From Thermohalobaculum sp039513195 (GTDB taxonomy: Bacteria > Pseudomonadota > Alphaproteobacteria > Rhodobacterales > Rhodobacteraceae): a DNA stretch of 64,000 nt. Position numbers and translations under genes: made by a program. The notes beneath the pieces are model-generated. The model worked only from the letters and a program-made list of their open reading frames with translations, made no database searches and was not told where the DNA came from. The stretch spans positions 1-64,000 of the forward strand of contig JBCCRM010000017.1 of the NCBI GenBank assembly GCA_039513195.1. Direction: 5' to 3'. The stretch's first letter is position 1; every line of letters starts with the position of its first letter. Of the stretch, positions 52,249 through 61,726 are shown piece after piece.

Positions 52249-54660
52249 ATGAAATCCCAATACCGTGTGGTGGTCATCGGCGGCGGCGTTGTCGGCGCCT
52301 CGGTCCTCTATCACCTCGCCAAGTTCGGCTGGACAGATGTTGCGTTGATCGAGCGGAATGTGCTGACCGCCGGCTCCTCCTGGCATGCCGCAGGCGGCGT
52401 TCATGCGCTGAACGCCGATCCGAACATGGCGGCGCTGCAGGCCTACACCATCGACCTTTTGGCAGAGATCGAGAAAGAGAGCGGGCAGTCCATCGGCCTC
52501 CACATGACCGGCGGCGTGGTCGCGGCCTCGGCCCCTGCGCGTTGGGAGTGGCTGCAATCCGCCTACCGCATCTTTCAGACCATCGGCATCGAGGACTGTC
52601 ACCTGATGACGCCCGCCGAGATCAAAGAGCGCTGCCCGATCATGGATGTCGACGGCATCATCGGCGGCATGTGGGCGGACCGAGAGGGCTATGTCGACAC
52701 CACCGGCACGGTCCACGCCTATGCGAAATGCGCCAAGATGCGCGGCGCCGAGATCATCGAGCACAACCGCGTGCTGGAGCTGAACCGCAAAGGCGATGCT
52801 TGGGAGCTGGTGACCGAGAAGGGCACGATCCTCGCCGAACATGTGGTCAATGCCGCAGGCCTCTGGGCCAAGCAGGTCGGGCGTATGGTTGGGCTGGAAT
52901 TGCCGGTCTCGCCGCTTGCGCACCACTATTTCCTGACCGAAACGATCCCAGAGGTCGCTGCCTCCGACTTTGAAATGCCGATGACGGTGGATCTGGAGGG
53001 TTTCACCTATATGCGCCAGGACCAGCAGGGGATCCTGATCGGCATCTACGAGATCAACCACCAGCACTGGATGATGGATGGGGCGCCCTGGGATTACGGG
53101 ATCGAGCTGCTGCAGGAGGACCCCGACCGGATCGAGAACGAGCTGGCGCTCGCCTTCAAGCGCTATCCATGCCTGGAGAATGTCGGCATCAAAAATTGGG
53201 TGAATGGCGCCTTCACCTTCTCGCCCGACGGCAACCCGCTGGTCGGGCCGGTGCAGGGCGTGCCGGGCTACTGGCTCGCCTGCGGGGTGATGGCGGGCTT
53301 CCTGCAGGGCGGTGGCGTTGGAAAGACCTTGGCGGAATGGATGATCCATGGCGAGCCGGAGGCCGATGCCTGGCCGATGGATATCGCGCGCTACGGCCCC
53401 TTCACCGCAAACAAGGAGTACATCCGGCAGACTACGGGACAGTTCTATTCCCGCCGCTTCGTGATGACCTATCCAAACGAGCAGCTTCCCGCGGGTCGGC
53501 CGCTGAAGATGGCGCCGGCGCATTCCGACATGACCGCGGCGGGCGCGCGCTGGGGCTGCTCCTGGGGCCTGGAAGTCCCACTCTACTTCGCGCCGAAGGA
53601 ATTCGACGAGGAGCCGACGCTCAAACGTTCCAACGCGCACCCGATCGTGGCGGAGGAATGCCGCGCCGTCCGGGAGGGTGTGGGCCTTTTGGACATCGCC
53701 GGCTTCTCCCGCTTCGAGGTGACGGGGCCCGCGGCGCGCGACTGGCTCGACCGGATCATGGCGTCGCGCTTGCCGGGGCCGGGGCGCGCGCGGCTAGCGC
53801 CGATGCTCTCACCCGCCGGGCGGCTAAAGGGCGACCTGACCGTGTTCAACTGGGGTGATGGCACCTGGTGGATCATGGGCAGCTACTACCTGCGCCAGTG
53901 GCATATGCGCTGGTTCGCCGACCATGCGCAGGACGGGGTGGAGGTGCGCGATATCTCCGACGCCATCGTGGGCTTCTCGCTCTCCGGCCCAAAATCGCGC
54001 GAGGTGCTGGAGCGGGTGACCCACCAGGATGTCTCGCCCAAGGCGCTGCCGTTCATGGGCTGCACCGACATGGATGTGGGCCTGATCCGCGCGAAAGTCG
54101 GTCGCCTATCGGTCGCGGGGGAGTTGGGCTACGAGATCCACTGCCACGCGGCAGAGCACATCCTGCTGCGCCGCCTACTCTTGGAGGCAGGCGCCGAATC
54201 CGGCATCCGCGAATACGGTTTCAACGCCCTCCTGAGCCTGCGGTTGGAGAAGAGCTTCGGTATCTGGTCGGCGGAGTTCACACAGGGCTACACACCGCGG
54301 ATGACTGGCATGGATCGCTGGATCGACTGGCAGAAGGAGGACTTTCTGGGTCGGGAAGCAGCGCTCGCCGAACGCGACGGCCCGCCGCCGGAGCAGGTGC
54401 TGGCGACCCTGGAGGTCGCCGCGAACGGGTCGGATGCCTCCGGGTTCGAGCCGGTTTGGTCCGAGGGCAAGCGCATCGGCTTCGTCACCTCTGGCGGCTA
54501 TGGCCATGCGGTCGACAAATCGCTCGCGATGGCGCTGATCCAGCCGGATCTGGCGGTACCTGGCACAGCGCTGTCCACCCATATTGTCGGCGTCGAGCGT
54601 GGGGCGACCGTGATCCCGCCCTCGCCCTACGACCCTGACGGCAAGGCGATGCGGGTGTGA
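52249..54660 (+). CDS. FAD/folate-dependent dimethylglycine/sarcosine dehydrogenase-like protein
   Basis: This 803-residue protein has an N-terminal DAO-type FAD domain (VVVIGGGVVGASVLYHL) with the motif AGSSWHAAGG; the His (46) is the position of covalent FAD attachment in dimethylglycine and sarcosine dehydrogenases. An FAO_M segment and a C-terminal GcvT-type folate-binding domain follow (GVGLLDIAGFSRFEVTGPAA, GELGYEIHC). The reaction would be oxidative demethylation of an N-methyl compound with transfer of the one-carbon unit to tetrahydrofolate. The ATG follows GGGAGG. The mttB-like gene starts inside its stop codon. Confidence 0.92.
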   Translation: MKSQYRVVVIGGGVVGASVLYHLAKFGWTDVALIERNVLTAGSSWHAAGGVHALNADPNMAALQAYTIDLLAEIEKESGQSIGLHMTGGVVAASAPARWEWLQSAYRIFQTIGIEDCHLMTPAEIKERCPIMDVDGIIGGMWADREGYVDTTGTVHAYAKCAKMRGAEIIEHNRVLELNRKGDAWELVTEKGTILAEHVVNAAGLWAKQVGRMVGLELPVSPLAHHYFLTETIPEVAASDFEMPMTVDLEGFTYMRQDQQGILIGIYEINHQHWMMDGAPWDYGIELLQEDPDRIENELALAFKRYPCLENVGIKNWVNGAFTFSPDGNPLVGPVQGVPGYWLACGVMAGFLQGGGVGKTLAEWMIHGEPEADAWPMDIARYGPFTANKEYIRQTTGQFYSRRFVMTYPNEQLPAGRPLKMAPAHSDMTAAGARWGCSWGLEVPLYFAPKEFDEEPTLKRSNAHPIVAEECRAVREGVGLLDIAGFSRFEVTGPAARDWLDRIMASRLPGPGRARLAPMLSPAGRLKGDLTVFNWGDGTWWIMGSYYLRQWHMRWFADHAQDGVEVRDISDAIVGFSLSGPKSREVLERVTHQDVSPKALPFMGCTDMDVGLIRAKVGRLSVAGELGYEIHCHAAEHILLRRLLLEAGAESGIREYGFNALLSLRLEKSFGIWSAEFTQGYTPRMTGMDRWIDWQKEDFLGREAALAERDGPPPEQVLATLEVAANGSDASGFEPVWSEGKRIGFVTSGGYGHAVDKSLAMALIQPDLAVPGTALSTHIVGVERGATVIPPSPYDPDGKAMRV

Positions 54661-56195
54661 GGGAGGCCCCTTCCGGCACCGGACGACGAAGGCGACGACA
54701 GGATGTGGGTGGCGGTGCACGGGCGGTCGACTATCGCCGCCTCCGCAATCCGTTCCCGCCGGTGCCGGTGTTCTCCGCCGACCGGGTTGCGGCGATCCAC
54801 GACGCGGCCTTGCAGGTGCTGGAGGAGTTGGGCGTCAAGATCCTGCTGCCCGAGGCGCGGGCACGGCTTCGGGTGGCCGGTGCTCTGGTCGACGAAGACA
54901 CCCAGATGGTGCGCATCGGGCGCGACATCGTCGGGCAGGCCCTTGCCACCGCCCCCCGCCGGATCGAGCTGAAGGGTGGCGCACCGGGCCGCGACCTGGT
55001 GCTGGAGCTTGGTGCCCTGACTTTCCAGTCTGGCGCGGGCGCGCCCCATGCCTCCGACCGGCTCCGCGGGCGACGGCCAGCCAATCTCCGCGACTATCAC
55101 GAGCTAACGCGGCTGACCCAGGCCTTTGACGTCCTTCACATGCTCAATCCGCTGGTCGAGCCGCAGGACGTGCCCGTGCCTATCCGCCACTACGCGGTTA
55201 CCAGAGCGCAGATGACGTTGTCGGACAAGGTGCCCTTCATCTTCGCGCGCGGGGCGGCGCAGGTGCAGGACGCCTTCGCGATGATCCGGGATTTCCGGGG
55301 CCTCGAGGCCGACGATTTTTCCGCCGCGCCGCATTGCTATACGATCATCAACACCAACTCGCCGCGACAGATCGATGTGCCCATGGCGCAGGGGCTGATC
55401 GATTTCGCCGCCGCCGGGCAGGTTTCGATCGTCACGCCGTTTTGCCTGATGGGCGCCATGGCGCCAGTGACCGTGGCGGGCGCCCTTACGCTCAGCCATG
55501 CGGAGGCGCTATCGGCCATCGCGCTCACCCAGATAACGCGGCCCGGCGCACCGGTCTGCTACGGCGCGTTCGCGTCGAATGTCGATATGCGCTCCGGCGC
55601 TCCGGCCTTCGGCACGCCCGAGCAGGTGAAGGCGAGCCTAGGCGCCGGCCAGCTAGCGCGCCATATCGGCCTACCCTGGCGCTGCGCCGCGGGCTGTGCT
55701 GCCAACACCAACGATGCTCAGGCAGCGCATGAGACGCAGATGTCCGCCTGGGGTGCGGTCCTCGCCGGGTGCACGGTGCTGATCCACGGCGCCGGCTGGA
55801 TCGAGGGCGGGCTGACGGTGAGCTATGAGAAGCTGATCACCGATCTGGAGATGCTGCAGATCATCGCCGAGCTTTGCGCCGAGACGCCCGCGGGCGAGGA
55901 TGAAATCGGCCTCGACGCGCTGGCTGAGGTCGCGCCGGGGGGGCATTTCTTTGCCGCCCAGCACACGATGGCTCGCTATCAGACCGCCTTTTACGAACCG
56001 CTAGTCGCCGATTGGTCCAATTTTGGCACCTGGTCAGACAATGGCGGTAAGGATGCCAGCGAACGGGCGAGCGGCATTTGGCAGGGCTTGCTGGAGACCG
56101 CTGAGCCGCCGGTGATCGACCCTGGCCGGGTCGAGGCGCTGGATGCTTTCATCGCGCGCCGGACCGCCGAGGGTGGCGCGCCGGCGGCCGACTGA
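54657..56195 (+). CDS. MttB-superfamily corrinoid-type methyltransferase (no pyrrolysine)
   Basis: This 512-residue member of the trimethylamine methyltransferase (MttB) superfamily shows AIHDAALQVLEELGVKILLPEARARL at the start, then FQSGAGAPHASD, LTRLTQAFDVLH, and NTNDAQAAHETQMSAWGAVLAGC near the end. Archaeal MttB contains pyrrolysine encoded by an in-frame UAG; here the frame has no internal UAG, so this is a non-Pyl relative, whose known members demethylate quaternary amines such as glycine betaine or carnitine. The GTG start overlaps the upstream stop (GTGA), indicating tight coupling with the demethylating dehydrogenase. I see no corrinoid-protein gene nearby. Confidence 0.88.
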   Translation: MREAPSGTGRRRRRQDVGGGARAVDYRRLRNPFPPVPVFSADRVAAIHDAALQVLEELGVKILLPEARARLRVAGALVDEDTQMVRIGRDIVGQALATAPRRIELKGGAPGRDLVLELGALTFQSGAGAPHASDRLRGRRPANLRDYHELTRLTQAFDVLHMLNPLVEPQDVPVPIRHYAVTRAQMTLSDKVPFIFARGAAQVQDAFAMIRDFRGLEADDFSAAPHCYTIINTNSPRQIDVPMAQGLIDFAAAGQVSIVTPFCLMGAMAPVTVAGALTLSHAEALSAIALTQITRPGAPVCYGAFASNVDMRSGAPAFGTPEQVKASLGAGQLARHIGLPWRCAAGCAANTNDAQAAHETQMSAWGAVLAGCTVLIHGAGWIEGGLTVSYEKLITDLEMLQIIAELCAETPAGEDEIGLDALAEVAPGGHFFAAQHTMARYQTAFYEPLVADWSNFGTWSDNGGKDASERASGIWQGLLETAEPPVIDPGRVEALDAFIARRTAEGGAPAAD

Positions 56196-56199
56196 TCCC

Positions 56200-56847
56200 G
56201 TGGCAGACGCAACCGAACGACTGCCCGCCGCCCATGCGAAGGTGACGCGCGAGGATTGGCTGAATCTCGCGCGTGAAGTCCTGATCGCGGAGGGAGAGGA
56301 GCAGGTCAAGGTCCTCGCACTCGGCGAGCGGCTCGGCGTCTCCCGCTCCAGTTTCTACTGGTACTTCACTAGCCGTCAGGAGCTGCTCGACCAACTCTTA
56401 GAGCGGTGGGAGGAGACCAACACCAAGGTGATCCTCGCCGCCTGCGCGGCTCCGGCGGAGACGATCACCGGCTCTGTCTGCCATCTGTTCCGCTGCTTTA
56501 TCGACCCGGGGCTGTTCGACCCGCAGCTCGATTTTGCCGTGCGGGAATGGTCGCGCCGGTCCGGCCCGGTCCGCCAGATGCTGGACCGGTCCGACAGCCA
56601 ACGGGTCGAGGCGATCCGCGCAATGTTTGAACGCCATGGCTACCCACCCCAAAATGCGAAGATCCGCGCCCGTATACTCTACTATATGCAGGTCGGCTAC
56701 TACGCGCTTGAGTTGCACGAACCGCTGGAAGACCGACTCGCCCTCGTGCCTGGGTATCTTGAGGGGTTCACCGGCGAGAAACCGATGCAGGTGGAGATGG
56801 ACGCGCTCTTTGCCCATGCCCGCGGGCAGACCAGGCGCGACGGTTAG
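56200..56847 (+). CDS. TetR-family transcriptional regulator
   Basis: The predicted product has 215 residues. The N-terminal helix-turn-helix is clear: VTREDWLNLAREVLIAEGEEQVKVLALGERLGVSRSSFYWYFTSRQELLDQLL. I chose the GTG at 56200, five bases after the mttB-like stop; a start inside that gene is also open. It is last in the demethylation operon and is likely its local regulator, sensing an amine or pathway intermediate. Its stop codon TAG is the first triplet of a palindromic element. Confidence 0.9.
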   Translation: MADATERLPAAHAKVTREDWLNLAREVLIAEGEEQVKVLALGERLGVSRSSFYWYFTSRQELLDQLLERWEETNTKVILAACAAPAETITGSVCHLFRCFIDPGLFDPQLDFAVREWSRRSGPVRQMLDRSDSQRVEAIRAMFERHGYPPQNAKIRARILYYMQVGYYALELHEPLEDRLALVPGYLEGFTGEKPMQVEMDALFAHARGQTRRDG

Positions 56848-56949
56848 AGCATTTTCCAGCCGATCTGAAGAAGATTGGCGTCCTGAAAATGCGCCCGGAC
56901 AAGACCTCGCAGCGCGAGGATCGACGGAGACGGGTCGGAAAGCGCTCTA
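56845..56949. mobile_element. 105-bp palindromic MITE-like element
   Basis: The left end TAGAGCATTTTCC and the reverse complement of the right end (TAGAGCGCTTTCC) match in 11 of 13 positions, forming terminal inverted repeats. Inside are a hairpin between GCATTTTC and GAAAATGC and a smaller one (CCTCGC-AGC-GCGAGG). Similar GCATTTTCCAG...GAAAATGCG palindromes are common extragenic repeats in alphaproteobacteria. The outer TAG of each end serves as the stop codon of the flanking genes, the TetR gene and cheB. It probably also acts as a bidirectional terminator. Confidence 0.65.
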
Positions 56950-58023
56950 GGCGCGTGCCTTCGCGGTTTCCGAGGTACAGGAGAGGATCGCCGTCGGCAG
57001 TTTGTCGAGCGGCAACTCCATCTCGACCGCGCCCAGCTTCTTCGCTTCCTGCGGCATGCCATAGACCACGCAGGTCGCCTCGTTTTGGCCGAACGTGCGG
57101 GCACCAGCGTCGCGCATCTCCTTCATACCGCGCGCGCCGTCCCCACCCATACCGGTCATAATCACGCCAACCGATTTGGGTCCGGCGAGCTGCGCGACCG
57201 AGCGAAACAGCACGTCGACCGAGGGTTTGTGCCGAGAGACGAGCGGCCCGTCGCGCAATTGCACTCGAAAACCGCCGCCGCCCCCGGGCGCCAGCAGCAT
57301 ATGGCTGCCGCCGGGCGCGATCAGGGCCGATCCGGGGTTGAGGTTGTCCCCGTCCCGTGCCTCGCCGACCGAGATCCGGCAAAGCGTATTCAGTCTCGCA
57401 GCAAAAGCTGCGGTGAATGCATGTGGCATGTGCTGGACGATCAAGATCGGCGGCGCGTCCGAAGGCATCGCTTCCAGGACCGTCTTCAGCGCCTCGGTCC
57501 CGCCGGTCGAGGCCCCTATGGCGACGATCGGCTGCCGCCGCCCAGCGGATCTGGGTGCCGCGCAGGGCGGAGCGGTCGCAGGCTGAGGCGCCGGGACACG
57601 CTTTCCGGCGCGGGGTCGCGAGCGTCCCGCGGCGCGGATCACCTCGCCTATCTGGCGGCTCGATTCCTCGAAAAAGTCCCGGGTGCCGATTTGCGGTTTG
57701 CAGATCACGTCGACCGCCCCGGCCTCTAGCGCCGCGAGCATCGTTTCGCTTTGGTCCGAGACCAGGGTCGAGCAGACGATCACCGGAATAGGACGCTGCG
57801 CCATCAGCTTGCGCAGAAAGGTGATCCCGTCCATTCGCGGCATCTCGACGTCCAAGATGATGACGTCGGGCACTTCTTGGCGGATCCGCTCCGCCGCTGC
57901 GAACGGATCGGCAGCGCTGGCCATCACCTCCAGATCCGGGGCGTTCTCGATCAGCTCGATCAGGGCCTGGCGCACCAGAGCACTGTCGTCGACAACAAGG
58001 ACCCGCAGTTTCGACTGGGTCAT
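56947..58023 (-). CDS. cheB: Chemotaxis response regulator methylesterase CheB
   Basis: This 358-residue protein has a receiver domain (about 1-125) with phospho-acceptor Asp in IILDVEMPRMDG and acidic pair VVDD. After a Pro/Arg-rich linker the esterase domain has Ser in GASTGGTEAL, His in VQHMP and Asp in MTGMGGDGA. It removes methyl groups from, or deamidates, chemoreceptors and gives adaptation when phosphorylated by CheA. The start overlaps the cheR stop by 4 bp (ATGA). Confidence 0.97.
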   Translation of the reverse strand: MTQSKLRVLVVDDSALVRQALIELIENAPDLEVMASAADPFAAAERIRQEVPDVIILDVEMPRMDGITFLRKLMAQRPIPVIVCSTLVSDQSETMLAALEAGAVDVICKPQIGTRDFFEESSRQIGEVIRAAGRSRPRAGKRVPAPQPATAPPCAAPRSAGRRQPIVAIGASTGGTEALKTVLEAMPSDAPPILIVQHMPHAFTAAFAARLNTLCRISVGEARDGDNLNPGSALIAPGGSHMLLAPGGGGGFRVQLRDGPLVSRHKPSVDVLFRSVAQLAGPKSVGVIMTGMGGDGARGMKEMRDAGARTFGQNEATCVVYGMPQEAKKLGAVEMELPLDKLPTAILSCTSETAKARA

Positions 58024-58886
58024 TGGTTGCGCTCCTTCAGATAGATCGAGGGGGCCAGCAAGGTCAGTCGCCCCTTCGGATCGCGCAGCACCTCGGAATG
58101 GCCGGCGAAGATCACACCGCCGAGCCGAACACGATCGATCACAGTGTCAATGGCGCGCGCAACCGTCGGCTCGTCGAAATAGATCAATACGTTGCGGATG
58201 AAGGCGACATCGGCGGTAAAGTCCATGCCGCGGCGCGGATCGGTCAGGTTGCCCTGGCGCCAGGTTGTCATCTCACGCAGTTCGGGGACGATGCGGTAGC
58301 ACTCCTCCCGGCCCGGCTTGGCCCGTAGTAAGAAGCGACGGCAGATTTCCGGCGATAGGCCAGAGATCTCCTCGCGGCTGTAGATCGCCGCCTGCGCTTT
58401 GCCGAGCACCTTGCGGGAAATGTCGGTGCCGATGATGCGGAAGGTCAGATCGCGGCGTCGGTCCGCGGCCAGGGCAAGCGCAATCGCCGCGGAATACGCC
58501 TCCTGGCCGCTGGAGCAGGCGGCGCTCCAGACCACCAGGGGGCGCTTGGTTCCAGCCCCCTCCGTGCTAAGCTTGTCGAGTCCGTGCTCGACCAGCCAGG
58601 TGTAGTGGCCACGCTCCCGAAAGAACGACGTCGTGTGGATCGTCATCGCCTCGACGAATTGGCGCAGCTCCTCGCCACTCGTGTCGCGGACCAGGTGCCG
58701 GTGATAGCTCTCGATGGATGGCAGACCCAGCTCGCGGCATCGCCGCTGTAGGCGCATGCGCAGCAGGCCGTCCTTTTCGGGCGACAGCGTGATGCCGGCG
58801 CTGGAACGCAAAAGACTGCGCAATTCGTTGGCCGTCTCCTCCGACAAGCCGGATTCGGCGGAGATCTTCCCGGGTTGCTGGAGCAT
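58020..58886 (-). CDS. cheR: Chemotaxis protein methyltransferase CheR
   Basis: This 288-residue SAM-dependent methyltransferase has an N-terminal helical domain (LRMRLQRRCRELGL) and the catalytic domain with VWSAACSSGQEAYS (SAM loop), IGTDIS and FIRNVLIYFDEP. It adds methyl groups to chemoreceptor glutamates, opposing CheB. It sits between cheW and cheB in the same operon. Confidence 0.97.
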   Translation of the reverse strand: MLQQPGKISAESGLSEETANELRSLLRSSAGITLSPEKDGLLRMRLQRRCRELGLPSIESYHRHLVRDTSGEELRQFVEAMTIHTTSFFRERGHYTWLVEHGLDKLSTEGAGTKRPLVVWSAACSSGQEAYSAAIALALAADRRRDLTFRIIGTDISRKVLGKAQAAIYSREEISGLSPEICRRFLLRAKPGREECYRIVPELREMTTWRQGNLTDPRRGMDFTADVAFIRNVLIYFDEPTVARAIDTVIDRVRLGGVIFAGHSEVLRDPKGRLTLLAPSIYLKERNQ

Positions 58887-58904
58887 CTTTGCTGTGCGCC
58901 TCGC

Positions 58905-59441
58905 TCAGAAATCGAACGGGCCAGGGGCGGCGTTGCCGAACACCTGCGCCAGATCCAGCAGCAGGGTCATGCGTTCGGAGGGGGTTGGCCCGAGTCGGCT
59001 CAGACCCTGGATCATCGAGCCGTCGGCCGCGCTTCCGAGTGTCGGCGGGGTCTCGATCGCTTCGGCGCCGAGGGAAGTCACCTCGCTGACCCTGTCGACC
59101 ACCACGCCGAGCACATCGGTTTGCCCAGTGCCGGCCGGGACCTCGCAAACAATCAACCGGGTCGCATGGGTCTCTGGGGCCCGTGGCATGCCGAGGCGAC
59201 CCGCCAGGTCCATAACCGGCACGGCGCGGCCACGCAGGTCGATCAGCCCCTCGACCCCCTGAGCCGCGTTCGGCAAATGCGTCAGCGGCTGCATCGCCAG
59301 AATCTCGCGGACATTGGCCACATCGACGGCAAAGTTCTGATTGCCGAGGGCGAAGGTCACAAAGGTGCCCGTCGCCCCGCGCCCGGCCGGCCCAACCTCG
59401 GCGGCAGAGGGCGGCTCAACCTCGGCAGTGTGCTGCAACAT
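58905..59441 (-). CDS. cheW: Chemotaxis coupling protein CheW (operon-distal copy)
   Basis: This 178-residue CheW adaptor contains FVTFALGNQNFAVDVANVREIL, GLIDLRGRAVPVMDLAGRLGM and VVVDRVSEVTSL. It links chemoreceptors to the CheA kinase. I chose the ATG at 59441 because it lies 4 bp after the receptor gene's stop; the longer reading at 59483 overlaps that gene. It is one of two CheW proteins in the operon; their N-terminal tails differ. Confidence 0.95.
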   Translation of the reverse strand: MLQHTAEVEPPSAAEVGPAGRGATGTFVTFALGNQNFAVDVANVREILAMQPLTHLPNAAQGVEGLIDLRGRAVPVMDLAGRLGMPRAPETHATRLIVCEVPAGTGQTDVLGVVVDRVSEVTSLGAEAIETPPTLGSAADGSMIQGLSRLGPTPSERMTLLLDLAQVFGNAAPGPFDF

Positions 59442-59445
59442 GCGC

Positions 59446-61698
59446 TCAGTACCTTTCGAAGTCAGCGTCGGAGACCTCGCCATCGGTCATATCTAGGGCG
59501 AAGCCATTGCCATTGGCCGCAGCGCCATTGCGCGCCGCTGGTGCACCCGCCGCCCTTTCGGGCATCCCATGGGTAGGCTTCGGGATCCGAAGTGCTGGGG
59601 CGCCGGCGGATTTACGCGGGCGCAGCCGATCATCCTCGACCTCCGGCGCTTCGCGGTCGGTGCCATCGCCGAGGTCGAAATAGCGGATGATGCCGCGCAG
59701 ATCGTCAGCTTGGCTCGACAACCCCTCGGACGTGGCCGAGGCTTCGTCGGCAGCACTGGCATTCTGCTGAATGACACGGTCGAGCTCGCGGATCGACTCG
59801 TTGATTTGCTGGGCGCCGATGTTCTGTTCCCGCGTTGCGGCCGAGATCTCCTGCACCAGATCCGCGGTGCGCTGAATATTCGGGACCAGCGCCTCTAGCA
59901 TCCGACCAGCCTCGCCGGAGATATCGACTGTTTCGGCGGAAAGCTGGCTGATCTCGCCTGCGGCCTGCTGGCTGCGCTCGGCCAGTTTGCGGACTTCGGA
60001 CGCGACCACGGCGAAGCCCTTTCCGTGACTGCCGGCACGCGCGGCCTCCACCGCTGCATTGAGCGCGAGCAGATCGGTCTGTCGGGCAATTTCCTGGATT
60101 ATGTTGATCTTCTCGGCAATCGTCTTCATGGCGCGCACTGCGCGTTCGACCGCCTCGCCGCTTTGCTTTGCCTCGGCTGCCGATTGGGTGGCGATCTTCT
60201 CGGTCTGCGAGGCGTTGTCCGCGCTCTGCCGGATGGTCGAGGTCATCTCTTCCATTGCCGCTGAGGCTTCCTGGGCCGCCGCGGCCTGCTGGCTTGCGCC
60301 TTGGCTGAGACTGTCGGCGGTGTGGCTCATCTCGGCGCTTCCAGAAGCCACCGCGTTCGCGCTGGTGTTCGAATTCGCGATCACCTCCCGCAGTTTGGCC
60401 AGCATCGATTCGAGAGCAATGCCGAGTGCGTCTTTCTCGGACCGGCGATGCACGCTAACGGCGAGATCACCGCGGGCGATATGCTCGGCGGCCTCCGCCA
60501 TCTCTCTTAGATTGCGGGTCATCTCCTGCAAAGCCGCCATCAGCTTGCCGATCTCGTCGTCATTGTCGGGACGGGCATCGGTGCTTAGATCGCCCTGGGC
60601 GACGCGCTGCGCGACCGACACAGCGCGACCGAGACCTCGGCTAACGCTGATCGCTAGGAAGGTGGCGGCCGCGATCCCGAGTGCCAAGGCGGCAAGCCCG
60701 ATAACGATCAGTGTAAATCGTGTCTCCTGATAGAATTCTTCGGCCTTGGCCTTGTCTGCGAGAAGCCCCTCCCGGTCGCGCGTCAACATCGCGCTCAATT
60801 CATCTGCCGCGCTGCTGTAGGACCGTGCGGCATCCCCGAAGGACAGCGCGAAGGCGCGGACATCGCCATTTTCCAGGCTGATGGCCATCGTGTCCTTCAT
60901 CACCACCGTGTAGCGGTCGAAGGCCGCGAGCAACGCGCGCATATCGTCTTGGTAGCCGGCGCCCAACCGCCCTCCGACGCTGCGCAGTTTATTCACAAAA
61001 TCGGCGGCCCCATCGTCGAAGCGGGAGATATAGGCGGCCTTCTCCTCGGAGTCCTTCTCGAGGAGCGTTGCGTTCACGAGGATCCGCAGGATCGCCGCAT
61101 CGTATTCGAGCTTCGTGATCGCGTTGGCGAGGTCTCCCTGATCCGGGCGCGGACTGCCCGATAGCGACCCCGCCGGCCGCGGTGCGCTATCGGCCCGCTC
61201 CGACCGTTCGATGAGGCCTCTCAGCGCTGCGTCCACTTCGGCATAGAACGTCCGGCCATCGGTGAACAGCATCTCCTGCGCCCGGCTGTCGGTGTTGAGC
61301 TGGGTCAGCCGCAGCACCTCGGCATTCATCGTGAGATAGGCTTCGATCCGCTCCTCGAATTCCGCGAGCCGCGCCTTCCCCTCGGGCGTCGCGATGGCGT
61401 CGAGCGCCCTGATCGTGGCATTCATTTCCTCGACTAGGCGATCGACCTTCACGACCTCGGCCCGCATAAGATCCTGGTCTTTCAGCAGGATAACATTTTT
61501 CTGCGTGCGCGAGATGGAGGTCCCGAGCTCCAGAAGCCGGTCGCCCAGCCGCACCCGCTCCGACGAGACATCCACCAGTTCGTTGACCTGATCTTTCACA
61601 GCACTCAAAGCATTGATGGCGTAGATCGCCATGCCACCGGCCAGCATCAGCACCGCCGTAAAGCCAGCGATCAGTTTCATTCGGATTGTCATAGCCAT
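59446..61698 (-). CDS. Methyl-accepting chemotaxis protein with four-helix-bundle sensor
   Basis: This 750-residue transmembrane receptor has a first helix at about residues 8-30, a periplasmic helical sensor (4HB-type, to about 335), a second helix (FTLIVIGLAALALGIAAATFLAI), HAMP domains (about 360-460) and a signalling domain with the tip IARQTDLLALNAAVEAARAG. The ~100 C-terminal residues beyond the coiled coil are a Pro/Ala-rich tail. The gene lies between the two cheW genes. The ligand is unknown. The ATG at 61698 is preceded by TGGAG. Confidence 0.95.
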   Translation of the reverse strand: MAMTIRMKLIAGFTAVLMLAGGMAIYAINALSAVKDQVNELVDVSSERVRLGDRLLELGTSISRTQKNVILLKDQDLMRAEVVKVDRLVEEMNATIRALDAIATPEGKARLAEFEERIEAYLTMNAEVLRLTQLNTDSRAQEMLFTDGRTFYAEVDAALRGLIERSERADSAPRPAGSLSGSPRPDQGDLANAITKLEYDAAILRILVNATLLEKDSEEKAAYISRFDDGAADFVNKLRSVGGRLGAGYQDDMRALLAAFDRYTVVMKDTMAISLENGDVRAFALSFGDAARSYSSAADELSAMLTRDREGLLADKAKAEEFYQETRFTLIVIGLAALALGIAAATFLAISVSRGLGRAVSVAQRVAQGDLSTDARPDNDDEIGKLMAALQEMTRNLREMAEAAEHIARGDLAVSVHRRSEKDALGIALESMLAKLREVIANSNTSANAVASGSAEMSHTADSLSQGASQQAAAAQEASAAMEEMTSTIRQSADNASQTEKIATQSAAEAKQSGEAVERAVRAMKTIAEKINIIQEIARQTDLLALNAAVEAARAGSHGKGFAVVASEVRKLAERSQQAAGEISQLSAETVDISGEAGRMLEALVPNIQRTADLVQEISAATREQNIGAQQINESIRELDRVIQQNASAADEASATSEGLSSQADDLRGIIRYFDLGDGTDREAPEVEDDRLRPRKSAGAPALRIPKPTHGMPERAAGAPAARNGAAANGNGFALDMTDGEVSDADFERY

Positions 61699-61726
61699 CG
61701 GGATCTCCAGGGGGCGGTGTCTCGGT

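Noticed and set aside
52126..53640. 504-codon minus-strand frame
   Set aside because: It is antisense to the dimethylglycine-dehydrogenase-like gene, which has recognisable FAD motifs.
54657..56195. Pyrrolysine-containing MttB
   Set aside because: There is no in-frame UAG in the coding sequence, so it is a non-pyrrolysine member.
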